The position numbers and the translations under genes were made by a program. From Mycobacterium adipatum (GTDB lineage Bacteria > Actinomycetota > Actinomycetes > Mycobacteriales > Mycobacteriaceae): a stretch of DNA of 64,000 nt. This document shows positions 1 through 5,807 of this stretch, one piece after another. Location of the stretch: assembly GCF_001644575.1 (NCBI RefSeq), contig NZ_CP015596.1, positions 4,650,001 to 4,714,000 on the forward strand, in the 5' to 3' direction. The notes beneath the pieces are model-generated. The model searched no databases and was not told where the DNA came from. It saw only the letters and a list, made by a program, of their open reading frames with translations. Position 1 is the first letter of the stretch; each line of letters begins with the position of its first letter.

Positions 1-1
1 C

Positions 2-283
2 GGGCATCACCAGGCCGTGGACAAACTCGGCGGCGGACTGGTGGTCGCGGCCCGCGCGCTGGACGGCATCACCGAGGGCATCGAGGACCCCAAGCGGTTC
101 TTCCTGGGTGTGCAGTGGCATCCCGAGGACGACGCCGGGCCCGCCGCCGATCGGTTGGCCCTGTTCGGCGCCTTCGTCGACGCCGCCGAGCAGTCGCGTC
201 ACCGCAGCGCGGCGGCGGCACAGCCGATCCGGGAACGGCGATCCGCGAAGCTCACCCCTCCGAGCTTCGCGGATCGCACCTAG
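2..283 (+). CDS. Class I glutamine amidotransferase / gamma-glutamyl-GABA hydrolase-like protein, C-terminal part
   Basis: Only the last 93 codons are in the window; the frame is open from base 2. The visible part begins with [10 protein letters not shown] and contains QWHPE, the His-Glu pair that closes the Cys-His-Glu triad of class I glutamine amidotransferases. The HHQAV...GIQWHPE spacing is typical of the peptidase C26 (PuuD-like) branch, which cleaves gamma-glutamyl amide bonds. The nucleophilic Cys would lie upstream of the window. The last 30 or so residues are Arg/Ala-rich and look like a disordered tail. Its TAG stop shares the palindrome CTAG with the stop of the convergent TetR gene. 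Family is fairly sure; substrate is unknown. Confidence 0.75.
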   Translation, partial: GHHQAVDKLGGGLVVAARALDGITEGIEDPKRFFLGVQWHPEDDAGPAADRLALFGAFVDAAEQSRHRSAAAAQPIRERRSAKLTPPSFADRT

Positions 284-918
284 ATATCGGCGGCCTCCGG
301 GGTGAACTGCCCCTTGCGGATGAGGGCCGTCACGGCGGCATCCCACCGGTTCAACTGGCTGACGGAGTAGAACGGCTCGGGGATGTGCCGTTCGATGTGG
401 TGGCGCAGCATGGTCGCGCCGACGCGTAGGATCAGCGGGTTGATGGTCCCCCAGAGCAGATCCAGGTCGGCCCGCACGAGTCCGTGCTCGGCGTACTTCT
501 CGCCCTGTTCGGTGCTGATGCGCAGCAGCCCGTCGAAGATGACGTTGCCGATTTCGTCACCCTGGCACAGGGCATGCGCGACGTAGTCGGTGACCTCGGG
601 GTACTTGTGGAAGAGCTTGGCGAACCGACCGCGGAGCTCGACGGAGTGATCGCCCGGCGGTTCCGGGAGCGGCTCTGACTCCAGGACTTCACCGAACACC
701 CTCAGCACGTATTCGTCGACCGCGGCGGTCAGACCGGCCTTGTTACCGAAGTAGTGCTGCACGAGTCCGACGCTCACCCCGGCGGCATCGGCGACAGCGC
801 GCAAAGGCGTATTCGAAACACCCTGCTGCGAAAAAGATTTGATGGCGGCATCGACTATCCGCTCCCGGGTGGACGGCACGGCAGGCGTCGACTCCCGGAG
901 AAACACCGTGCCTGTCAC
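280..918 (-). CDS. TetR-family transcriptional regulator
   Basis: A TetR-type DNA-binding domain is seen at the N-terminus: [18 protein letters not shown], then the helix-turn-helix [25 protein letters not shown]. The remaining roughly 140 residues form a helical ligand-binding domain of unknown specificity. The frame is open up to base 1020, but the stretch before the domain is low-complexity; I chose the GTG at 918, about 16 residues before the conserved region. An ATG at 952 or the ORF start at 1020 are alternatives. It converges on the amidotransferase gene (shared CTAG stop) and diverges from the small protein at 1044, which could be a target. Confidence 0.8.
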   Translation of the reverse strand: MTGTVFLRESTPAVPSTRERIVDAAIKSFSQQGVSNTPLRAVADAAGVSVGLVQHYFGNKAGLTAAVDEYVLRVFGEVLESEPLPEPPGDHSVELRGRFAKLFHKYPEVTDYVAHALCQGDEIGNVIFDGLLRISTEQGEKYAEHGLVRADLDLLWGTINPLILRVGATMLRHHIERHIPEPFYSVSQLNRWDAAVTALIRKGQFTPEAADI

Positions 919-1043
919 CACGGCGACAATACAGCAGGGCCGGTTCGGCATACAAGTGTCCGGTATTGCCATATGACCGTGGGGTGATGCAATATGCACA
1001 TACCGGTTGCCTGTGAGCAACCTGCGAGTCGGGGGCTTTGAAC

Positions 1044-1286
1044 GTGAATTCTGTACTGCGGCAGCAGATCCAATCGGCGTGCGATGATGTGCACCGCGAT
1101 CCGGAGGACAACGCCGCCATCGACCGCCTGCGGCGGCTGCTCGGCGCGCACCAAGGGGTGTCGCACGCGACCTGGCGCCGGCTGGTGGAACTGGCGTGCG
1201 ACCAATTGTTCGACGATCCCGAGGACCACGACACCCGGGACCGGCTGTTGCTCCTGCTGGCCGCCCGTGGATCGGTCACACTGTAG
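1044..1286 (+). CDS. Small acidic protein with an internal duplication
   Basis: An 80-residue ORF from a GTG; a TTG at 1038 in the same frame is an alternative. I do not recognise the family. The two halves resemble each other: ACDDVHRDPEDNAAIDRLRR in the first half and ACDQLFDDPEDHDTRDRLLL in the second, each followed by a short Leu/Ala/Gly segment. The shared core is ACD-x4-DPED-x3-RDRL-like. No signal peptide or membrane segment is visible. It lies just upstream of, and may slightly overlap, the broken MarR gene and could have been co-transcribed with it. Function unknown. Confidence 0.55.
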   Translation: MNSVLRQQIQSACDDVHRDPEDNAAIDRLRRLLGAHQGVSHATWRRLVELACDQLFDDPEDHDTRDRLLLLLAARGSVTL

Positions 1287-1793
1287 CGGTGACGGCGAAG
1301 AAGCGGGGACATCCACCCACCGGGGGTGGCTGTCCCCGCAACAGCAGCGCGCGTGGGTGGCCTACATGCGGGTGCAGCTGCGGATGAACTACGAGATGAA
1401 TCGGCAGTTGCAGGCGGATTCGCAGCTGTCGCTGGCTGACTACGACGTGCTCGTGGCACTCAGCGGCAATCGGGATCGGGCGATGCGGGTCAGCGACCTG
1501 GCCGCCCAGATCGGCTGGGAGCGCAACAGGTTGTCACATCAGTTGCGCCGCATGGAAGAACGTGGTCTCACCGAGCGCAGGCCGAACGCCGAGGATGGCC
1601 GCACCAGCATGTCGTCCTCACCGAGCGGGGACACGCCGCCATCATCGAGGCAGCCCCGGCACATGTCGACCTGGTGCACCGGCTGTTCTTCAACCCGCTT
1701 CCGGACAACCTGCTGGCGCCGTTCACCGCGGCGCTGGAACATATCCACGTCAACCTCAATCTCAACAGCTCGCTGCCGCCCGCACCGAGCTGA
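1267..1793 (+). pseudogene. MarR-family regulator with a frameshift
   Basis: The first part reads as a MarR regulator: WLSPQQQRAWVAYMRVQLRM, then LSLADYDVLVALSG and the winged-helix stretch VSDLAAQIGWERNRLSHQLRRMEERGLTERR. At about 1611 the frame is lost. Moving by one base restores the expected continuation: VVLTERGHAAIIEAAPAHVD and on to a TGA at 1791-1793. The simplest explanation is one lost G in ATG(G)TCGTC. It could be a real mutation or a sequencing error. The start is unclear; the GTG at 1267 is the only in-frame candidate close upstream of the domain and overlaps the preceding ORF. It precedes an operator-like palindrome and the IS-interrupted NTF2-like gene. Confidence 0.8.
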
Positions 1794-1796
1794 AGT

Positions 1797-1814
1797 TAAG
1801 TGAACCGTCACCTA
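1797..1814. promoter_or_regulatory. Operator-like inverted repeat TAAGTGA-N4-TCACCTA
   Basis: An imperfect dyad with a 4-base centre lies 3 bases after the MarR stop and 15 bases before the original ATG of the NTF2-like gene. It resembles the perfect palindrome at 3456-3473. Size and position suit a MarR or TetR dimer site; binding is inferred. Confidence 0.5.
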
Positions 1815-1829
1815 ATTGGAGAGCCGACG

Positions 1830-1839
1830 ATGACCGATG
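1830..1839 (+). pseudogene. Detached 5' end of the NTF2-like gene
   Basis: ATG ACC GAT G is the start of the gene that continues at 3110. Removing the IS and one ATG target copy gives ATG-ACC-GAT-GTG-ACC in frame with the downstream protein. GGAGAG at 1818-1823, a few bases upstream, is a plausible ribosome-binding site, so the IS has separated the gene from its own start and ribosome-binding site. Confidence 0.75.
1837..1839. repeat. Target-site duplication (ATG), left copy
   Basis: ATG directly precedes the left terminal inverted repeat and recurs at 3107-3109 directly after the right one. A 3-bp duplication is usual for IS3-family insertion. Confidence 0.75.
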
Positions 1840-1865
1840 GGGACTGCCCCCAGTTTGGTTGACTC
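1840..1865. repeat. IS left terminal inverted repeat
   Basis: This 26-bp end begins GGGACTGCCCCC and ends GTTGACTC. It matches the reverse complement of 3081-3106 at 23 of 26 positions. Confidence 0.85.
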
Positions 1866-1906
1866 CTGACCTGTGAGGATTCGTCCTTGCTGGAAGGATC
1901 AACCTC

Positions 1907-2203
1907 GTGCCGACACCGTTTCCTGCCGAGTTCCGTGCCGACGTCATCGCGGTGGCCCGCAAGGGCGAGGCGCCGCTGCGCCAGATCGCGAAGGACTTCG
2001 GCATATCGGAGGCTTGCCTGCACCGCTGGCTCAAGATCGCTGATCGTGAGGATGGCCGCGGTAAGCCCGCCTCAGCGGCCGATGCTGAGGACATGGCCGC
2101 GCAGCTGCGCGAAGCACACAAGCGGATCAAACTCCTCGAGCAAGAGGCCGAGGTGATGCGCCGCGCGGTCGGCTATCTGTCCCGGGACGCCAACCCAAAA
2201 TGA
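1907..2203 (+). CDS. IS3-family transposase OrfA
   Basis: 98 residues from a GTG. The N-terminal half is a helix-turn-helix of the transposase_8 type (FRADVIAVARKGEAPLRQIA, then FGISEACLHRWLKIADRE). The C-terminal half has the heptad-like Leu pattern of the OrfA leucine zipper (AAQLREAHKRIKLLEQEAEV). It recognises the IS ends. The stop follows the slippery heptamer CCCAAAA (2194-2200), so a -1 shift would yield an OrfAB fusion, the usual active transposase of this family. Confidence 0.93.
   Translation: MPTPFPAEFRADVIAVARKGEAPLRQIAKDFGISEACLHRWLKIADREDGRGKPASAADAEDMAAQLREAHKRIKLLEQEAEVMRRAVGYLSRDANPK
2194..2200 (+). promoter_or_regulatory. Putative -1 ribosomal frameshift heptamer CCCAAAA
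   Basis: In the orfA frame this reads C CCA AAA, fitting X XXY YYZ, and the next codon is the orfA TGA. orfB lies in the -1 frame with its ATG overlapping at 2200. The motif and frame relation are seen directly; frameshifting is inferred from IS3 biology. Confidence 0.6.
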
Positions 2204-3066
2204 TGTACCCGCTGGTCCTTGACCTTGCCGCTGACGGCGTGCCCGTCACGGTGACCTGCCGGGTCCTGGGATTCTCCACCCAGGCGTTCTACAAGTGGCG
2301 CAAAGCACCGCTGTCACAGCGGGATTGGGACGACGCGCACCTGATCAACGCGGCTCGCGAGATCCACGCTGATGATCCCGCTTTCGGGTACCGGTTCATC
2401 GCTGATGAGTTGCCTGGGCGCGGGATCACCACCAGCGAGAACCGTGTCGCACGGCTGTGTTCCCAGGAACGGATCTGGTCGATCTTCGCCAAGAAGCGAG
2501 GGCTGAACCGCCGATCCGGGCCGCCCGTGCATGACGACCTCGTGCAACGTCAGTTCAGCGCCCACGCTCCCAACCAGGTCTGGCTGGCCGACATCACCGA
2601 GCACCGCACCGATGAAGGCAAGCTCTACCTCTGCGCCATCAAAGACGTCTACTCCAACCGGATTGTCGGCTACTCGATCGACTCCCGAATGAAGTCGTCG
2701 TTGGCCGTGGCGGCGCTGGACCACGCTGTGGCGCTGCGCTCACCGGTTGCGGCGATTGTCCACTCCGACAGGGGTAGCCAGTTTCGATCGCGAAAGTTCG
2801 TCCACGCGCTGTCACACAACGGATTACACGGATCGATGGGCCGTGTCGGTGCCTGCGGAGACAACGCAGCCATGGAGTCGTTCTTCGCCCTGTTGCAACG
2901 CAACGTCCTGGACCGACGACGCTGGACAACCCGCGCCGAACTCCGGATGGCGATCGTCATCTGGATCGAGCGGACCTACCACCGCCGCCGGCGCCAACGC
3001 GCCCTCGGCAGGCTCACCCCGATAGAGTTCGAACTGCTCCACACACCAGTCGCAACCGCGGCCTGA
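2200..3066 (+). CDS. IS3-family transposase OrfB (DDE integrase core)
   Basis: 288 residues overlapping orfA by 4 bases in the -1 frame. It has an HTH_21-like N-terminus and a retroviral-integrase-type core. The DDE triad is visible: first Asp in WLADITEHRTDEGKLYL, second in IVHSDRGSQF, and Glu in GDNAAMESFFALLQRNVL. The length is typical and there are no internal stops, so it could be active. Confidence 0.95.
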   Translation: MMYPLVLDLAADGVPVTVTCRVLGFSTQAFYKWRKAPLSQRDWDDAHLINAAREIHADDPAFGYRFIADELPGRGITTSENRVARLCSQERIWSIFAKKRGLNRRSGPPVHDDLVQRQFSAHAPNQVWLADITEHRTDEGKLYLCAIKDVYSNRIVGYSIDSRMKSSLAVAALDHAVALRSPVAAIVHSDRGSQFRSRKFVHALSHNGLHGSMGRVGACGDNAAMESFFALLQRNVLDRRRWTTRAELRMAIVIWIERTYHRRRRQRALGRLTPIEFELLHTPVATAA

Positions 3067-3080
3067 AATTCACACCCCGC

Positions 3081-3106
3081 GAGTCAACTGAACTCGGGGC
3101 AGTCCC
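3081..3106. repeat. IS right terminal inverted repeat
   Basis: Mirror copy of 1840-1865, ending GGGGCAGTCCC. It is followed directly by the ATG target copy at 3107-3109. Confidence 0.85.
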
Positions 3107-3108
3107 AT

Positions 3109-3462
3109 GTGACCACCCGCCTGATGGAAGCCAACCTGATGGACGTCTTCAATGAGCGCGACGCGGATCGACGTGCCGCGGCGATCGCCGCCACCTACTC
3201 CCCCGACGTGCAGTGGTTCGACGACGAAGGCGTCGCCACCGGCCTCGACGAACTGAACACCAAGGCCGCTGCCTTGCAGGAGAAACTCAGCGGTCTGCAT
3301 TTCGCGGCGGCGGGCCCCGTCCGACAGACCCGTGGACTGGGGGTTCTCGCATGGGAACTGCGAGCCCCGGATGACAGCGTGGTGGCCACCGGCTTCGACG
3401 TCGCCGAGATCGCCGACGACCGCATCGTCAAACTGTGGACCATCCTCACTGGGAATAGGTGA
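3109..3462 (+). CDS. NTF2/SnoaL-like protein, 5' end displaced by the IS
   Basis: 117 residues from a GTG that the insertion junction leaves available; the original protein began MTDVTTRLME. It reads as a compact NTF2-like (SnoaL-type) cone fold: an N-terminal helix with FNERDADRRAAAIAATYSPD, then VQWFDDEGVATGLDELNTKA, and a C-terminal sheet ending FDVAEIADDRIVKLWTILTG. Such proteins act as small isomerases, cyclases or binding proteins; substrate unknown. Its native ribosome-binding site is now on the other side of the IS, so expression is probably lost or driven from the IS. The stop codon lies inside the palindrome at 3456-3473. Confidence 0.7.
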   Translation: MTTRLMEANLMDVFNERDADRRAAAIAATYSPDVQWFDDEGVATGLDELNTKAAALQEKLSGLHFAAAGPVRQTRGLGVLAWELRAPDDSVVATGFDVAEIADDRIVKLWTILTGNR

Positions 3463-3473
3463 TTAATCACCTA
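3456..3473. promoter_or_regulatory. Perfect 18-bp palindrome TAGGTGATTAATCACCTA
   Basis: The perfect dyad covers the stop codon of the NTF2-like gene and lies 11 bases before the first codons of the SDR remnant. Its half-site (TAGGTGA) is nearly that of the dyad at 1797-1814, with the same 4-base centre, so both are probably bound by the same regulator, perhaps the neighbouring MarR protein. Confidence 0.6.
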
Positions 3474-3484
3474 GGTTGCGCCGG

Positions 3485-3700
3485 GTGAGTCAACACCATC
3501 ATCGAGACACCGGGCTGGCCGGGCTGGCTCCCGCCGAGGAACAACAGGCGGCGCTGGACGGCATGGCCGCCGTGGTGCCGATGAAGCGGCTCGGGCATGT
3601 CGACGAGATCGCCTCGGCGGTACTGTTTCTCGCCTCGGACCAGAGCAGCTATATGACCGGGGCCGAGCTGGCCGCCGACGACGGTCAGCTCCAGCTCTGG
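3485..3700 (+). pseudogene. Short-chain dehydrogenase/reductase remnant (C-terminal quarter)
   Basis: The stretch APAEEQQAALDGMAAVVPMK, then RLGHVDEIASAVLFLASDQS and SYMTGAELAADDG, is the conserved C-terminal end of classical SDR oxidoreductases. The Rossmann domain and the Tyr-x3-Lys active site are absent. Upstream, another frame reads NTIIETPG, the expected preceding segment, so there is also a frameshift near 3510. A GTG at 3485 just after the palindrome may be the original start joined to the tail by an internal deletion. The remnant runs into the convergent reductase gene without a clear own stop. Confidence 0.7.
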
Positions 3701-3704
3701 CCGC

Positions 3705-4832
3705 TCACAGATCGAGCACCAGACGATCACCGGCAGACCGCGACACACACAGCAGCATCTGCCCGAGCCGGCGCTGCTCATCGGTCAGCAATTGGTCACG
3801 GTGCTCGACCTCACCGGCCACCACCTGCTGCGCGCAGCTCCCGCAGAATCCCTGCCGGCAGGAGTAGCTGACATCCGACTCGACGGCCAGCAACGCCGCC
3901 AGCGCACTCTGATCCGCGCGGACCGGGACAATGACCGCACTGCGCCGCAGCTCGAGTTCGAAGGGCTGCCCGTTGACCACTGGCACCGGGGAGAACCGCT
4001 CGATGTGCAGTTCGGTGCGCTCCGGGACCGCGCCGTGCACCAGATCCATCATCGGCGGCGGGCCGCACGCGTACACCGCGGTCCACGGGTCCACGTCATC
4101 GAGAAGATGTGCCGGCGTGGGCAGTCCGGACACGTCATCGGTCAGCACCCGGACCCGGTCGCCGAACGCCTCGAGCTGGTCCAGGAACGGCAGGCTTTCG
4201 CGGTGGCGGCCGGTGTAGCGCAGCGACCAGTCGAGCTGCAGTCGGTCGGCCAGCCGCACCATCGGCAGGATGGGCGTGATCCCGATGCCGCCGGCGATGA
4301 AACGTAGCCTCTCCGCCCGCGATCCGGAACCCGGCAGCGGCATCATGAACGCGTTGCGCGGCTCGCTCACCTCGATGAGCTGCCCGACGGTCAGGGCGTG
4401 CACCTCGTGGGAGGCGCCCTGCTCGCCAGGGATCAGGCGTACGGCGACGCGGTAGTGATCGGCGCGGTCCGGGTCCCCGCACAGCGAATACTGCCGGGTC
4501 CGGCCGGAGGGCAGATGCACATCGATATGTGCGCCGGCGTGCCACCGGGGCAGGTCCTCGCCGTCGGCGGCGACCAACGTCAGCGCCACGACATCGGGAT
4601 CTCCGGCCACCAAACTACGTTCCTCGACAACCATCGCCCGGCGGTTGGTCCGGCGCGGCAGCGCGGGCAGTGCCGCGTCGCCGCCCAACCGGGTCACCAC
4701 CGACAGAAAGTGCGGGACCGCGATTCCGGCAATCCGGATCAGCAGGTCCGAGGACTTGCCGTAGAGGCCCGGCGGCGGCTCCCCGGTGTAGGGCTTGAGC
4801 AGGCGCGCCAGCCGATCACCCATGCGCGGCAC
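3705..4832 (-). CDS. Flavin- and 2Fe-2S-containing ferredoxin reductase-type oxidoreductase (PDR/VanB-like)
   Basis: 375 residues. An N-terminal stretch of about 65 residues precedes a flavin-binding barrel with RQYS (113-116), an NAD(P)-binding domain with GGIGITP (181-187) and CGPPPMM (256-262), and a C-terminal plant-type 2Fe-2S ferredoxin domain with Cys 325, 330, 333 and 362. The order flavin-NAD-2Fe2S is that of phthalate dioxygenase reductase/VanB proteins, which pass electrons from NAD(P)H to an oxygenase. It starts inside the end of the metal-dependent hydrolase gene (17-base overlap), so that di-iron-like protein is the natural candidate partner. ATG at 4823 is an alternative start. 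Confidence 0.88.
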   Translation of the reverse strand: MPRMGDRLARLLKPYTGEPPPGLYGKSSDLLIRIAGIAVPHFLSVVTRLGGDAALPALPRRTNRRAMVVEERSLVAGDPDVVALTLVAADGEDLPRWHAGAHIDVHLPSGRTRQYSLCGDPDRADHYRVAVRLIPGEQGASHEVHALTVGQLIEVSEPRNAFMMPLPGSGSRAERLRFIAGGIGITPILPMVRLADRLQLDWSLRYTGRHRESLPFLDQLEAFGDRVRVLTDDVSGLPTPAHLLDDVDPWTAVYACGPPPMMDLVHGAVPERTELHIERFSPVPVVNGQPFELELRRSAVIVPVRADQSALAALLAVESDVSYSCRQGFCGSCAQQVVAGEVEHRDQLLTDEQRRLGQMLLCVSRSAGDRLVLDL

Positions 4833-5745
4833 GGGCCGCCGGCGAACTGGCGAGGTAGGCGACGGCCTGGGCGGTGCTGCCCTCGTCGACGGGGCTGTAG
4901 TCGCGACGGAGCAGGGTCAGCCCGGAGCGCACGTAGAACCCCATCGACGGCAGGGCCCCGGACTTGCCGGAGTTGCGCAGCCGCCACAACAGCCTCAGGT
5001 ACCCCAGCTTGGGCAGGGCCGGATCCTGGTGCACCAGGTACTTGGTGCCGCGCAGCATCATCGCGAAGAAGACGACCGTGACCATCACGCCGGCCGCGGC
5101 CTGCGCGAAGTAGTCCATGCCGAAGTACTTGGCGACGTTGAACGAGACATGCCGGTGCTCCACCTCCTCCGCGCCGTGCCAGCGGTACAGGTCGGTCAAC
5201 GTCGGGTCGGCCCCGAGCTCGTCCCACCGATTGTTCAGCGCCCAGTTGCCCAGCACGCCGGTGTAGTGCTCGGCGGCACTGAGCGCATGGGTCCCCGAGG
5301 CGAGCGCCTTGCGCTTCTTGTCCGGCGGCGCCTGGTCGATACGCAGGTCGTACTGACCGGCCACCCACTCGAGCTGCTTGGTGAAGGGCTCCGGGTCGAT
5401 GCCGTGGCCGCGCAGGTACTCGGCCAGCACAATGTCGTGGGTACGGGCGTGCACGGCCTCCTGCCCGACGAAGCCGACGATCTCCTCCCGCAGGTGTTCG
5501 TCCCGCACGTAGACCAGCGAGTCGGAGAGCAATTTGCTGAACCACCGCTCGGCGACGGGCAGAAACAGGTTCAACGCGGTCACCCCGTGCGACGCGTACG
5601 GATCCGAGGGGATCCAGTGCAACGGGGCCTGTGACCAGTCGAACTGCACATTGCGCGGGCGAAGAGCCACCTCTTCGGGCGCGAACGTGTCCGCGGCACC
5701 ATCGACAGCCCGGTCTTCGATCATCAGCCCAACATTCCCGGCCAT
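4816..5745 (-). CDS. Metal-dependent hydrolase family protein (PF10118-like), possible di-iron protein
   Basis: 309 residues from the ATG at 5745; an in-frame TTG at 5757 would add four. The helical protein carries histidine/glutamate motifs QEAVHARTHD, SAAEHYTG and HGAEEVEHRHVSFN, the pattern of the predicted metal-dependent hydrolase family PF10118 and of ferritin-like di-iron enzymes. A hydrophobic stretch (AAAGVMVTVVFFAMMLRG) near residue 225 may contact the membrane. It overlaps and is co-directional with the flavin/2Fe-2S reductase downstream, so the pair looks like an oxygenase plus electron donor. That reading is inference; the substrate is not evident. Confidence 0.78.
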   Translation of the reverse strand: MAGNVGLMIEDRAVDGAADTFAPEEVALRPRNVQFDWSQAPLHWIPSDPYASHGVTALNLFLPVAERWFSKLLSDSLVYVRDEHLREEIVGFVGQEAVHARTHDIVLAEYLRGHGIDPEPFTKQLEWVAGQYDLRIDQAPPDKKRKALASGTHALSAAEHYTGVLGNWALNNRWDELGADPTLTDLYRWHGAEEVEHRHVSFNVAKYFGMDYFAQAAAGVMVTVVFFAMMLRGTKYLVHQDPALPKLGYLRLLWRLRNSGKSGALPSMGFYVRSGLTLLRRDYSPVDEGSTAQAVAYLASSPAARAAHG

Positions 5746-5807
5746 GTCGTTGCTCAAACACCCGGCAGCGAATGACCGTAGCGGGGCAGGTAACGCGCCT
5801 GCCCGGC

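Larger units (their letters stand above)
1840..3106 (+). mobile_element. Complete IS3-family insertion sequence, 1267 bp
   Basis: Terminal inverted repeats of 26 bp match at 23 positions: left end 1840-1865 begins GGGACTGCCCC and right end 3081-3106 ends GGGGCAGTCCC. Inside are overlapping orfA and orfB, the IS3 arrangement, with orfB in the -1 frame. Flanking ATG duplications and intact reading frames suggest a fairly recent insertion. It splits an NTF2/SnoaL-like gene at codons 3-4. The IS3 subgroup was not determined. Confidence 0.92.
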
